Source: Candidatus Competibacteraceae bacterium
GTDB lineage: Bacteria > Pseudomonadota > Gammaproteobacteria > Competibacterales > Competibacteraceae
Assembly (NCBI GenBank): GCA_016713505.1
Contig: JADJPA010000001.1
Span: forward strand, 930,001 to 994,000
Reading direction: 5' to 3'
Length of the DNA stretch: 64,000 nucleotides
Positions 51,872 through 61,088 of this stretch are shown here, piece by piece (the first letter of the stretch is position 1; every line of letters begins with the position of its first letter). The notes under the pieces are model-generated. The model was not told the origin of the DNA. It saw only the letters and a list, made by a program, of their open reading frames with translations, and made no database searches. The position numbers and the translations under genes were made by a program.

Positions 51872-52351
51872 ATGGTCAGAGTTCTGTTTGTTTGCATGGG
51901 CAACATCTGTCGCTCCCCGGTGGCGGAAGGGGTGTTTCGGCGGATGCTGGAAGGAGCGGGTTTGAACGAAAAAATCTATGTCGATTCGGCCGGCACTCAC
52001 TCCTACCACACCGGCGCGCCGCCCGATCCGCGCAGCCAGATGACGGCCTTGCGACGGGATATCGACCTGCGGGATCTGCGCGCCCGCCGGGTCACGGTAG
52101 CGGATTTTGCCGAGTTCGACTATGTGCTGGCGATGGATCGCGAGAATCTCGAACATCTGCTGGCCTTATGCGGGGAGCCAGGACCGCGGCGGCGCATCCA
52201 GTTGTTTCTGGATTATGCCCCGCACCTGCCCGAACGCGAGGTGCCGGACCCGTATTACGGTGGCCCAAACGGTTTCGAACGGGTGATGGATCTGATCGAG
52301 GAAGCGGCGGAAGGGTTATTGGTCGATATCCGCCGGCGCTACCGGATTTGA
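51872..52351 (+). CDS. Low-molecular-weight protein-tyrosine phosphatase
   Basis: A 159-residue phosphatase. The signature VRVLFVCMGNICRSP supplies Cys8 (nucleophile) and Arg14, and the general acid sits in VPDPYYGGPNGFE. Such enzymes dephosphorylate Tyr-phosphorylated proteins, often in exopolysaccharide control, and sometimes arsenate. ATG 51872 is preferred as it begins directly at the fold; an ATG at 51809 would add 21 basic residues (MFRALFDFRRQRRLNEAKAK). No kinase partner is adjacent. It precedes the convergent rne gene. Confidence 0.9.
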   Translation: MVRVLFVCMGNICRSPVAEGVFRRMLEGAGLNEKIYVDSAGTHSYHTGAPPDPRSQMTALRRDIDLRDLRARRVTVADFAEFDYVLAMDRENLEHLLALCGEPGPRRRIQLFLDYAPHLPEREVPDPYYGGPNGFERVMDLIEEAAEGLLVDIRRRYRI

Positions 52352-52426
52352 ATGCCGCATCCCGCGCCGGGTGGGCGGAAAGCCAGCGGGGCTCGATCGC
52401 AGCCCCGCTGCATGGAGAGTGATCGG

Positions 52427-55291
52427 TCAGCTCGCCGGTTTGATGGCGGGTTCGGACTCCGGTGCGTGCTTCTCGTCGCGGCCCGCTTGCGCCGAGTCGG
52501 GCGCGGGCTCGGCGGCCGCCGCTTCGGAAACCGCCGGTTGTTCGCGCGCGGTCGTTTCCGTTGCCGCTTCGTCCGTGATGGATGCTCCAGCGGCGCCGGC
52601 GCTATCGGCTAACACAGCGGGGTCCGCGGCGACGTGATCGGCTTCGGTGGTGGGTTTCTCCAGTTCCACGCTAAGGTTTTCGGATGTTTTTGAAACTGTC
52701 GACTCAATCGTTGCTTCAGACGGTTCCGCCGAGATAGCACCGACTCCCGGAGTTGCCGCGTCGGTCTCGACCGGTTGCATGATCTCGACCCACGGGGTCG
52801 GCTGGGCGTCTGAGGCAGTGACCAAGGCCTCCGCAGCCGGCTCCTCCGGTCGAACAGGGGGTGTGTCGCCGGCGGTTTGCGCGTGCGGTGCTATGGCGTG
52901 GTTCGGAATCGAGTCATCCAGCGCAGCCGTAGCGAGCTCGTCGCCAGGATATTCCAACAGGGACGGCGGTGGCGCGAGCGGCGGCTGGTCCGGCAAAAAC
53001 GCGGCCTCCGGTGCGATGTTGGACGCCTTGGCGGCGGCCAACATCTCTCTGGGCAAGCGCGGGCGACCGCTGCGAATTCGCCGGTGCGAAGGCGGGGAGA
53101 ACGAGGGCGCGGCCGCTGTTTCAGCGAGATCCGGGTCCGCCACGGCTTTTTCTTCGGCCTCCAGCGGCGGTCGGTCCGGTCTTTCGGCAGCGTCGCTCTC
53201 GCCGGCTGACGCCTCGGCGCTCTCCGCGGCAGCGTCGGTTGCGGCGGAGGCGTCGCCGCGCCGCCGTCTGCGGCCGCCGCGCCGGCTGCGCCGGTTGCGG
53301 GTATTGGCGGTTTCTTCCTCGGTTTCGGACCCGACAGCAGGCTCTTGAGCCATTTCTCTGGCGGGTGTTGGCGGAGGGTCGACCGGATCGAGTGCTGGCG
53401 CCACCTCTGGGAAGGCGGAGACCGGCGCGGTCGGGGCCGGCTCGGGAGTCACGGTGCTGGGGGCCTTGGAGGTGGTCGGCTCTCCGGGGGCTTCCACGTC
53501 TGACCGTTTGCCGGGCCGATCCCGGCGCGGCCGTTCTGGCTTTGGCGGGCGACTGGCGGCTTTGGCGGGCTTTTCCAGCGGTTCGTTGCCTGAATGCAGC
53601 TGACCGAACAGATTGCCCCACAACCAGCGGAAAAAGCTGGAATTCGCTTCGGGCTTCGGCGCGGGCGACGGCGGTGTCGGGGCCGGAGTGGCCGGCGCGA
53701 CGCCCTTGACCACCGCTTCCTCGCCAGTACCTCGGGCGGTGACGCCGGGCTTGGCTTCGAACTGCTCTTCAAAGTCTTCCGCCAGGGAATACGACAGGCG
53801 TTGCGCCGACTCCGACAGCTCGTCCGCCCGCAGCCGGCTCAGTTTGAAGTGGGGAGTTTCCAGGGTTTCGTTGGGAACCAGCATGACGCCGGCCCGATGG
53901 CGCTGTTCGATGGCGCGGATCGCCTCGCGCTTTTCATTGAGCAGGAAGGTGGCGACCTTGACCGGCAATTGCACCACGACCCGGCCGGTCTTGTCCTTCA
54001 TCACCTCTTCCTGAATCAGCCGCAGCACGCTCAAGGCCAGCGACTCGATATTGCGGATGGTGCCTTGGCCGTTGCAGCGCGGGCAGATCACGTGGCTGGC
54101 TTCATCGAGCGAAGGACTCAGGCGCTGGCGCGACATCTCCAGCAGGCCGAACCGAGAAATGCGGCCGACCTGCACGCGGGCGCGGTCCATCTTCAACGCT
54201 TCGCGCAGCCGGCTTTCGACTTCGCGCTGGTTGCGGGCGACGTTCATGTCGATGAAATCGATGACGATCAGTCCGCCCAGATCGCGCAGTCGCAATTGCC
54301 GGGCGATTTCGTCGGCGGCTTCCAGATTGGTGGTGAGCGCCGTTTCCTCGATGTCGCTGCCCTTGGTGGCGCGGGCGGAGTTGATGTCGATGGACACCAG
54401 CGCTTCGGTGTAGTCGATCACGATGCCGCCGCCGGAGGGCAGGCTGACCTCGCGCAGATAGGCGGTTTCGATTTGGGATTCGATCTGGAAGCGGGTAAAG
54501 AGCGGGACGCTGTCCTGATAGGGTTTGAGTTTGTTCAGGTTGTGCGGCATCACCTGCTGCATGAAATCCTGAGCCTGGCGGTGGACGGCGGGGTTGTCGA
54601 CCAGGATTTCACCGATGTCGGCGCGCAGGTAATCGCGCAGGGCGCGCACGATGATGTTGCTTTCCTGATAAATCAGAAACGGCGCTTTCTTCTGGGAGGA
54701 GGCGAATTCGATGGCCTTCCACAGGTGCAATAGGTAATCCAAATCCCACTGCAATTCCTCTTGCGAGCGGCCCACTCCGGCGGTGCGCACGATCAGGCCC
54801 ATGCCGTCGGGGATGTTGAGGCTGCCCATCACCTCGCGCAGTTCTTGCCGGTCTTCGCCCTCGATCCGCCGCGACACGCCGCCGGCGCGCGGGTTGTTGG
54901 GCATCAGCACCAAATAGCGGCCAGCCAAGCTGATGAAGGTGGTCAGGGCGGCGCCCTTGTTGCCGCGCTCCTCCTTTTCCACCTGAATCATGATCTCCTG
55001 GCCTTCCTTGATGGCCTCCCGAATATTCGGGCGGCCGCTCTCGCTGGCTTGAGGGTCGAAATAACTGCGGGTGATTTCCTTGAACGGCAGAAAGCCGTGC
55101 CGTTCGGCGCCGTAGTCGACGAAGGCCGCTTCCAGGCCCGGTTCGATCCGGGTGACGCGGCCCTTGTAGATGTTGGATTTTTTCTGTTCGCGCGAGGGCG
55201 TTTCGATGTCGAGGTCGTAGAGTTTCTGGCCGTCTACTAGGGCCACGCGCAACTCTTCCTGCTGAGTTGCATTGATCAGCATACGTTTCAT
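52427..55291 (-). CDS. rne: Ribonuclease E
   Basis: A 954-residue endoribonuclease and degradosome scaffold. The catalytic half has an S1 domain (SNIYKGRVTRIEPGLEAAF), metal-binding aspartates at 302 (SIDINSARATKG) and 345 (IVIDFIDMN), and the zinc-link CPRCNGQG at 403-410. After about residue 530 the C-terminal half is acidic, Pro/Ala/Glu-rich with Arg-rich patches (RRRGDASAATD preceded by RRGGRRRR), fitting RNA binding and partner-protein anchoring. It is divergent from rluC across 319 bases, as in Escherichia coli, where this interval is the autoregulatory rne leader. Confidence 0.97.
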   Translation of the reverse strand: MKRMLINATQQEELRVALVDGQKLYDLDIETPSREQKKSNIYKGRVTRIEPGLEAAFVDYGAERHGFLPFKEITRSYFDPQASESGRPNIREAIKEGQEIMIQVEKEERGNKGAALTTFISLAGRYLVLMPNNPRAGGVSRRIEGEDRQELREVMGSLNIPDGMGLIVRTAGVGRSQEELQWDLDYLLHLWKAIEFASSQKKAPFLIYQESNIIVRALRDYLRADIGEILVDNPAVHRQAQDFMQQVMPHNLNKLKPYQDSVPLFTRFQIESQIETAYLREVSLPSGGGIVIDYTEALVSIDINSARATKGSDIEETALTTNLEAADEIARQLRLRDLGGLIVIDFIDMNVARNQREVESRLREALKMDRARVQVGRISRFGLLEMSRQRLSPSLDEASHVICPRCNGQGTIRNIESLALSVLRLIQEEVMKDKTGRVVVQLPVKVATFLLNEKREAIRAIEQRHRAGVMLVPNETLETPHFKLSRLRADELSESAQRLSYSLAEDFEEQFEAKPGVTARGTGEEAVVKGVAPATPAPTPPSPAPKPEANSSFFRWLWGNLFGQLHSGNEPLEKPAKAASRPPKPERPRRDRPGKRSDVEAPGEPTTSKAPSTVTPEPAPTAPVSAFPEVAPALDPVDPPPTPAREMAQEPAVGSETEEETANTRNRRSRRGGRRRRRGDASAATDAAAESAEASAGESDAAERPDRPPLEAEEKAVADPDLAETAAAPSFSPPSHRRIRSGRPRLPREMLAAAKASNIAPEAAFLPDQPPLAPPPSLLEYPGDELATAALDDSIPNHAIAPHAQTAGDTPPVRPEEPAAEALVTASDAQPTPWVEIMQPVETDAATPGVGAISAEPSEATIESTVSKTSENLSVELEKPTTEADHVAADPAVLADSAGAAGASITDEAATETTAREQPAVSEAAAAEPAPDSAQAGRDEKHAPESEPAIKPAS

Positions 55292-55610
55292 GAAGCCATT
55301 CCTTGCGCTCGACCATCACCGAGGGGGCACGGTTGTCGCCGGGGCGTCGCTGGAGCGGGGATGGCCCGGGGATGGATAAGATCCTGGTGGGGGCTGGCCC
55401 GAGTCGCCGCGGAGTCGTGACCAGTCGGCTGGGAGCGCGGTCAAGAGCCGCTCTAAGATTATGGGTTGAGCGGCGAATAAACCCATCAAACCGACCCTCT
55501 CGCCGGATGGCTGGCGCGCGGGTGCGAAAACCGATAGTGTATTCATCCAGTTTCGCCGGCCTCTCTCAGGCCAATCGGCGACAACAACCCAATATAACAG
55601 TCCTGAGGAC
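55292..55610. promoter_or_regulatory. rne-rluC divergent intergenic region
   Basis: A 319-base GC-rich gap between two divergent genes. In relatives the rne side carries a long 5' leader with hairpins through which RNase E controls its own mRNA; here several G-rich stretches near 55318-55400 could fold, but I cannot assign specific stem-loops or promoter boxes. GAGGAC before the rluC start at 55611 is its ribosome-binding site. Confidence 0.45.
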
Positions 55611-56594
55611 ATGCTTCAAATGTCGCTTGATCCAGCGCGTCCCGGCGGAGTGCGCCATCTGGAAATTCCTGCGGAACACGCCGGCCAGCGCCTCGATAAT
55701 TTTCTGCTCCGTGAGTTGAAGGGCGCGCCCAAGAGCCTGATCTATCGTATTCTGCGCAAAGGCGAAGTGCGCTTGAACGGCGGGCGGGTCCAACCAGACC
55801 GGCGGCTGCAAGCCGGTGATGTGTTGCGCGTCCCGCCGGTGCGGCTCGCTCAAAGTGTGGCGCAACCTTTGCATCTACCCGCGGGGTTGGCGGACGCCCT
55901 GCGCCAGGCGGTGTTGTATGAAGACCGAGACCTGCTGGTGCTCGACAAGCCGGCCGGGCTGGCGGTGCACAAGGGCAGCGGCGTCGATTTTGGAGTGATC
56001 GAAGCGCTGCGGGCGCTGCGGCCGAAAGAGCCGTTTCTGGAGCTGGCGCACCGGCTGGATCGCGAAACCAGCGGTTGTCTGGCGCTGGCGCGCACGCCGC
56101 AAGCGCTGCGGGCGATTCAGGACGCGCTGCGGGCCGGGCGCGTTGAAAAACGCTATCTGGCTTTGGTGCGCGGTCGCTGGAACCACGGTCCGCGTGAGGT
56201 GAACTTGCCGTTGCGGCGCAACGTCTTGCGCGGCGGCGAGCGGATGGTGGAGGTCGCCGATGACGGCAAGCCGGCCCTGACCTGCTTCCGGCCGGTCAGC
56301 CTGTTCCAACCCGCTTCGCTGCTGGAAGCCCGCATCGCGACCGGCCGCACCCACCAGATTCGCGTCCATGCCGCTCGCATCGGCCATCCGCTCGCTGGCG
56401 ATGGGAAATACGGCGATCCCGCCTTCGACCGGTTGATGGTCGAGCGCTATGGGTTGCGCCGCGTGTTTCTGCACGCCCACAGTGTGGTATTACCGCTCGG
56501 CGGTCGGGAAGTCGCGGTCAGCGCCCCGCTGGGTTTCGAGTTGAAAGCCGTCCTCGACCGCCTTGGTGAAGGAGATGCGCGCGAAAGCGCCTGA
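55611..56594 (+). CDS. rluC: 23S rRNA pseudouridine synthase RluC/D-family
   Basis: A 327-residue enzyme that isomerises uridines in 23S rRNA. The N-terminal S4 RNA-binding domain (AGQRLDNFLLRELKGAPKSL, VRLNGGRVQPD) is followed by the RluA catalytic domain with the motif LAHRLDRETSG, whose Asp is catalytic, and GRTHQIRVHAARIGHPLAGD. RluC is favoured over RluD by its position divergent from rne. The ATG at 55611 has GAGG just before it; ATG 55620 is also possible. It is followed after 7 bases by an S49 peptidase gene. Confidence 0.95.
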   Translation: MLQMSLDPARPGGVRHLEIPAEHAGQRLDNFLLRELKGAPKSLIYRILRKGEVRLNGGRVQPDRRLQAGDVLRVPPVRLAQSVAQPLHLPAGLADALRQAVLYEDRDLLVLDKPAGLAVHKGSGVDFGVIEALRALRPKEPFLELAHRLDRETSGCLALARTPQALRAIQDALRAGRVEKRYLALVRGRWNHGPREVNLPLRRNVLRGGERMVEVADDGKPALTCFRPVSLFQPASLLEARIATGRTHQIRVHAARIGHPLAGDGKYGDPAFDRLMVERYGLRRVFLHAHSVVLPLGGREVAVSAPLGFELKAVLDRLGEGDARESA

Positions 56595-56601
56595 GGTAAG
56601 C

Positions 56602-57579
56602 ATGAGCGATCCGAGTCCGAATGCGAATTTGCCTGGCGACGACCGCTGGGCGCGGGATGCCTTGACCAAGCTGGCGCACGCCGCGGTGGCCGAACAACGG
56701 CGGGCGCGCCGCTGGGGAATTTTTTTCAAACTGCTGTTTTTCGCCTATTTGGTGGGCTTATTGCTGCTGGCGTGGCCGGAAAAATTGGGGACGGTCGCCG
56801 CCACCAGCATCAAGGCTCACACGGCGCTGGTGCGGGTGGAGGGCTTGATCGCCAGCAGCACCGAAGCCAGCGCCAAGAATGTCATCGAAGCCTTGCGCAA
56901 GGCGTTCAAGGACCAGAATACGGTCGGGGTGGTGCTGGAGATCAACAGTCCCGGCGGCAGCCCGGTGCAGGCCGGCGAGATTTACGACGAAATTCAGAAG
57001 CTGCGCCAGCAATACCCGAAGATTCCGGTGCACGCGGTCGCCAGCGATGTCTGCGCTTCGGGGGGCTACTACATCGCGGCGGCGGCGCAGAAAATCTACG
57101 CCAACAAGGCCAGCATCGTCGGCTCCATCGGGGTGCGGATGGACAGCTTTGGGTTCACTGACGCCATTTCCAAGCTCGGCATCGAGCGGCGGGCGTATAC
57201 CGCGGGCAGCAACAAGGATTTCCTCGATCCGTTCAAACCGGTCAATCCGGCGGAAGTGCGGCATTTGCAGGGGATGCTGGACGCGATTCACCAGCAGTTC
57301 ATCGCGGCGGTCAAACAGGGGCGCGGCGAGCGGCTGAAAGACGATCCCGAAGTGTTCAGCGGCCTGATGTGGACCGGCGAGCAGAGCGTGAGCTTGGGTC
57401 TGGTGGATGCCTTGGGCAGCAGCCGTTACGTCGCCGAAGAGGTCATCGGCCAAAAGAACGTCGTCGATTACACCCAGCGCACCCGCTGGGTGGACCGCTT
57501 GCTGAATGAGACCGAAGCCAGCCTGAGCGCGGTTTTGGGGAGGGCGCTGGGATTGGATCAGAACGTCCGCTGGCGTTAG
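56602..57579 (+). CDS. S49 family signal peptide peptidase, short SppA-like type
   Basis: A 325-residue membrane protease. One N-terminal membrane anchor (WGIFFKLLFFAYLVGLLLLAW, residues 38-58) is followed by the periplasmic catalytic domain with the nucleophile Ser153 in SDVCASGGYYIAAAA and the SIVGSIGVRMDSFG motif. It is the single-domain 36K SppA type (not the 67K tandem form) and probably digests cleaved signal peptides. GAGGTAAGC before the ATG 56602 sets the start. It sits next to rluC as in many gammaproteobacteria. Confidence 0.92.
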   Translation: MSDPSPNANLPGDDRWARDALTKLAHAAVAEQRRARRWGIFFKLLFFAYLVGLLLLAWPEKLGTVAATSIKAHTALVRVEGLIASSTEASAKNVIEALRKAFKDQNTVGVVLEINSPGGSPVQAGEIYDEIQKLRQQYPKIPVHAVASDVCASGGYYIAAAAQKIYANKASIVGSIGVRMDSFGFTDAISKLGIERRAYTAGSNKDFLDPFKPVNPAEVRHLQGMLDAIHQQFIAAVKQGRGERLKDDPEVFSGLMWTGEQSVSLGLVDALGSSRYVAEEVIGQKNVVDYTQRTRWVDRLLNETEASLSAVLGRALGLDQNVRWR

Positions 57580-57595
57580 GCTGCGGGTGCGACGC

Positions 57596-58195
57596 TCACA
57601 GCACGGCTAGTCCCGCCGCTTCCAACATGCGGATGAGCCGGATCAAGGGCAGGCCGATCAGGCTGGTGGGATCGTCGCCTTCCAGCCGCTCGAATAGCGC
57701 GATTCCCAAGCCTTCGGATTTGAAGCTGCCCGCGCACTGGTAGGGCTGTTCCCGGCGCAGGTAGCGTTCGATCATTGCAGGCGTCAACGATCGGAACACG
57801 ACCTTGAAAGCTTCGACGGCCAGTTGGCGCTGGTCGGTCGCGGCGTCGAACAGACACAATCCGGTATAAAAGGTGACGCTGCGCGCCGAGGCGCGCCGCA
57901 GTTGGGCCGTGGCTTGCTCGTGATTTCCGGGTTTGCCGATGATCTCGCCCGCCAACAGCGCGACTTGATCGGAGCCGATGACCAGCGCCCCTGGTTCGTG
58001 GCGGGCGACGGAGCGGGCTTTCAGTTCCGCCAGCCGCGCCACCAAGGCGGGAGCCTCCTCTCCTGCCAGGCGGCTTTCATCGGCCTCGGGGGAGCGCGTG
58101 GTAAACGGCAGCCCCAAGCGCTGTAGCAAATCGCGGCGAAACGGCGAGGTGGAAGCCAGAATCAAGCGGCGGTGCTTGGAAGGAGGTGTCGGCAT
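57596..58195 (-). CDS. yceF: Maf-like nucleotide pyrophosphatase, YceF type
   Basis: A 199-residue house-cleaning phosphatase. YceF-type Maf proteins hydrolyse methylated NTPs such as 7-methyl-GTP. The motifs LILASTSPFRRDLLQRL, VIGSDQVALLAGEIIGKPG and QCAGSFKSEGLGIALFERLE match YceF closely. ATG 58195 is preceded by AGGAGGTGTCGGC. It is divergent from the yceD-rpmF-plsX operon, the same place and orientation as in Escherichia coli. Confidence 0.95.
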   Translation of the reverse strand: MPTPPSKHRRLILASTSPFRRDLLQRLGLPFTTRSPEADESRLAGEEAPALVARLAELKARSVARHEPGALVIGSDQVALLAGEIIGKPGNHEQATAQLRRASARSVTFYTGLCLFDAATDQRQLAVEAFKVVFRSLTPAMIERYLRREQPYQCAGSFKSEGLGIALFERLEGDDPTSLIGLPLIRLIRMLEAAGLAVL

Positions 58196-58284
58196 GAGGC
58201 TCGTTCGGTGGTTGAAACCGCGCACGCTGTGAATCAGTCTATATTTTGACATAAAACCGGCGGGCTTATATTATCCCGCGTCTT

Positions 58285-58812
58285 ATGCAGTCCCCGCCGT
58301 TTCCCAAGAAAATCAACCCATGGCAACTGACCGCCAGCAACGGGCGGCTGGAGGGCGAGCTGGCGTTGGCCGCGTTGCCGCGACTGAGCGAGTCCAACCA
58401 GGCTGACGGCTACGTCAGCGTCTCGCTGGAAGGGGGAATCGATGGCCATGCGCGCTTCCTCAAGGGCCAGTTGCGGGCCGAGGTCGGATTGGTTTGCCAG
58501 CGCTGTCTGGGGCCGTTGCGCCTTCCTTTGGAGCTGGGGGTCGCTTTGGGTCTGGTCCGCTCGGAGGCGGAGGCCGCGCGGCTGCCCGCGGGCTACGAGC
58601 CGTTGCTGGCGGCCGATGACGGCATCAGCGTGGCCGAGCTGGTGGAAGACGAATTGTTGTTGGCCTTGCCGCAAATTCCGCGCCACCAGGACCTGCGGGA
58701 GTGCGAAGCCAACGGTTATGCAGCGCCTGGCGAAGCATCCTCGCAGGCGGAACGGCGCCGGCCTTTCGCGGCATTGGCGTCCTTGTTAGCTGATTCGAAA
58801 AGGAGCACTTGA
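58285..58812 (+). CDS. yceD: YceD family protein (DUF177), large-subunit assembly factor
   Basis: A 175-residue protein of the DUF177/YceD family, genetically linked to ribosomal RNA processing and L32. The conserved LVCQRCLGPLRLPLELGV and LVEDELLLALPQIPRH are present. It starts at ATG 58285 in a region with several possible hairpins upstream (yceF is divergent 89 bases away). It is directly followed by rpmF (2-base gap from 58812 to 58815). Exact biochemical activity is not established in the family. Confidence 0.9.
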   Translation: MQSPPFPKKINPWQLTASNGRLEGELALAALPRLSESNQADGYVSVSLEGGIDGHARFLKGQLRAEVGLVCQRCLGPLRLPLELGVALGLVRSEAEAARLPAGYEPLLAADDGISVAELVEDELLLALPQIPRHQDLRECEANGYAAPGEASSQAERRRPFAALASLLADSKRST

Positions 58813-58814
58813 GC

Positions 58815-59009
58815 ATGGCTGTCCAAAAAAGCCGTAAGAGCCCATCCAAGCGCGGTATGCGCCGCGCCCACGACGCCCTGGTCGGCCCGACCTTATCGGT
58901 GGACCCTACCTCGGGCGAGCTGCACCGTCGCCACCATGTCACGCCGACCGGCTATTATCGCGGCCGGAAGGTCATCGATCGGCCGGTGGCCAGCGAAAGC
59001 GAAGACTGA
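58815..59009 (+). CDS. rpmF: 50S ribosomal protein L32
   Basis: A 64-residue ribosomal protein (MAVQKSRKSPSKRGMRRAHD, then YYRGRKVIDRP). GGAG lies 9 bases before ATG 58815. It lies between yceD and plsX as in Escherichia coli, linking ribosome production to lipid synthesis. No Cys zinc knuckle is present, the usual form for this group. Confidence 0.97.
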   Translation: MAVQKSRKSPSKRGMRRAHDALVGPTLSVDPTSGELHRRHHVTPTGYYRGRKVIDRPVASESED

Positions 59010-59075
59010 TCCTCATGGGACGTTCCACCGAGACCGGGCTCACCCTGCCGTTCGACCTCTAAGGCGCCCGCGTTC

Positions 59076-60104
59076 ATGACCAAACCCCTCACCATCGCCT
59101 TGGATGGCATGGGTGGCGATATGGGCGCCGAGGTGATCGTACCCGCCGCCTTGCGCGTGCTGCGAGACGCGGGAGACACGTTGCGGCTGATCTTGGTCGG
59201 TCAGGAGAACGTGTTGTCGGACCGGCTTGGCAAACTGAAGGCCAAAGGCCATCCGCGGCTGCTCGTCCGCCACGCCTCACAACTGGTGAGCATGGACGAA
59301 TCACCCGCCCAGGCCCTGCGGGCCAAGAAAGATTCCTCGATGCGGGTGGCGATCAACCTAGTCAAGCAGGGCGAGGCCGACGCGTGCGTCAGCGCCGGCA
59401 ACACCGGCGCGCTGATGGCCACCGCCCGCTTCGTGCTCAAAACCCTGCCCGGCATCGACCGTCCGGCCATTTGCACCACGATGCCGACCGTGCACGGTCA
59501 CGCCCGCGTGCTGGACTTGGGGGCGAACGTCGACAGCAAGGCCGAGCATCTTTTGCAGTTCGCGGTCATGGGCTCGGTGCTGGCCGCCGTCAACGGGATT
59601 GCCCGACCGCGCGTCGGTCTGCTCAATATCGGTGAAGAAGAAATCAAAGGTAACGAGCAGGTCAAGGAGGCCGCGCGCCTGCTGGCCGCCAGCGATCTCA
59701 ACTACATCGGCTTCGTGGAAGGCGACGGCGTGTTTCTGGACGATGTGGACGTGGTGGTGTGCGACGGTTTCGTCGGCAACGTCGCGCTCAAAAGCAGCGA
59801 AGGCGTCGCCAAGCTGATCCGCCATTACCTGACGCAAGAATTCAAGCGCAACCTGTTGACCCGGCTGGCCGGTTTGGTCACATTGCCGGTGTTGCGCGCC
59901 TTTGGCCGCAAGATCGATCCCCGCCGCTACAACGGCGCCAGCCTGCTCGGCTTGCAGGGGATCGTCGTCAAGAGCCACGGCGGCGCCGACGCCCTGGCCT
60001 TCGCCAACGCCATTCAGGTGGCGGTGCTGGAAGCAAAGCAAGACCTACCCCGGCGCATCGACGCCCATCTGGCAGCCCTCCACGTCGAGAGAAAAGCCCT
60101 TTGA
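59076..60104 (+). CDS. plsX: Phosphate acyltransferase PlsX
   Basis: A 342-residue enzyme making acyl phosphate from acyl-ACP, feeding PlsY. N-terminal IALDGMGGDMGAEVIVPAAL and AGNTGALMATARFVLKT, INIGEEEIKGNEQVKEA and CDGFVGNVALKSSEG match the family. It begins the fatty-acid cluster plsX-fabH-fabG-acpP-fabF and overlaps fabH by four bases (stop TGA at 60102-60104). Confidence 0.97.
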   Translation: MTKPLTIALDGMGGDMGAEVIVPAALRVLRDAGDTLRLILVGQENVLSDRLGKLKAKGHPRLLVRHASQLVSMDESPAQALRAKKDSSMRVAINLVKQGEADACVSAGNTGALMATARFVLKTLPGIDRPAICTTMPTVHGHARVLDLGANVDSKAEHLLQFAVMGSVLAAVNGIARPRVGLLNIGEEEIKGNEQVKEAARLLAASDLNYIGFVEGDGVFLDDVDVVVCDGFVGNVALKSSEGVAKLIRHYLTQEFKRNLLTRLAGLVTLPVLRAFGRKIDPRRYNGASLLGLQGIVVKSHGGADALAFANAIQVAVLEAKQDLPRRIDAHLAALHVERKAL

Positions 60105-61069
60105 ATCACGCTCGAATCGCCGGAACCGGCGGCTATTTGCCCGAAAAAGTAGTGACTAACGCCGATCTCGAACAGCTGATCGACACCACGGCGGAATGGA
60201 TCGTCGAGCGTACCGGCGTCGAGGAACGGCATGTCGCCGTCCCCGGAGAGACCACCTGCGATCTGGCCGAACAGGCCGCCCGGCGGGCGTTGGACGCCGC
60301 CGGCATCGCGCCGGGCCAGATCGATCTGATCGTTTTGGGCACGACCACGCCCGATCATGTCTTTCCCAGCGTCGCCACCCAATTGCAGCATCGGCTGGGC
60401 TGCTACGGCGGCCCCGCGTTCGACGTGCAGGCGGTATGCACCGGTTTCGTCTATGCGCTGGACATCGCCAACCGCTTCATTCGCACCGGCGCGTCCCGGC
60501 GGGCGTTGGTGGTCGGCGCGGACACCTTCACCCGCATCATCAACTGGCAGGATCGCGGAACGTGTATTCTGTTCGGCGACGGCGCCGGTGCGGTGGTGCT
60601 GGAAGCGGCGGACGAGCCTGGCATCATCGACAGCCGGTTGGGCGCCGACGGCCGCTACAAGGAATTGTTGTGGGTGCCAGCCGGCGTGTCCAGCGGTTAC
60701 GAGCAGACCCGCGAGAACGCCGCCTTCGTGGAGATGCGCGGCAGCGAGGTGTTCAAGGTGGCGGTGACCACCTTGAAAGATATCGCCGAACAGATTCTGC
60801 TGGCCAACAACAAGGCGGTGGCCGATGTGGATTGGTTGATCCCGCATCAGGCCAACCGCCGGATTCTCGCCGCCACCGCCAAACGACTGGGATTGCCCGA
60901 AGAGCGGGTAGTGGATTGCGTGCGGACCCACGGCAATACCTCGGCGGCTTCGGTGCCGCTGGCCTTGGATGTGGCAGTGCGTGACGGCCGCATCCAGCGC
61001 GGCGACCTGCTGGTGCTGGAAGGGTTCGGCGGCGGGTTCACTTGGGGTGCGACGCTGGTGAAGTACTGA
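60101..61069 (+). CDS. fabH: 3-oxoacyl-ACP synthase III
   Basis: A 322-residue condensing enzyme that starts fatty acid synthesis from acetyl-CoA and malonyl-ACP. The catalytic Cys lies in QAVCTGFVYALDIAN, His in WLIPHQANRRIL, and Asn in HGNTSAASVPLAL. Translation probably begins at TTG 60101, overlapping the plsX stop as TTGA; without it the family start ARIAGTGGYLPEKVVTN would lose its first residues. The next gene is fabG, so fabD, the malonyl-CoA:ACP transacylase normally between them, is absent from this cluster. Confidence 0.95.
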   Translation: MNHARIAGTGGYLPEKVVTNADLEQLIDTTAEWIVERTGVEERHVAVPGETTCDLAEQAARRALDAAGIAPGQIDLIVLGTTTPDHVFPSVATQLQHRLGCYGGPAFDVQAVCTGFVYALDIANRFIRTGASRRALVVGADTFTRIINWQDRGTCILFGDGAGAVVLEAADEPGIIDSRLGADGRYKELLWVPAGVSSGYEQTRENAAFVEMRGSEVFKVAVTTLKDIAEQILLANNKAVADVDWLIPHQANRRILAATAKRLGLPEERVVDCVRTHGNTSAASVPLALDVAVRDGRIQRGDLLVLEGFGGGFTWGATLVKY

Positions 61070-61088
61070 GCGCGACGGAGATCAGATC

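Noticed and set aside
53594..54733. Plus-strand frame of 379 codons opposite rne
   Set aside because: It mirrors the catalytic half of RNase E, whose motifs are clear on the other strand, and has no family features of its own.
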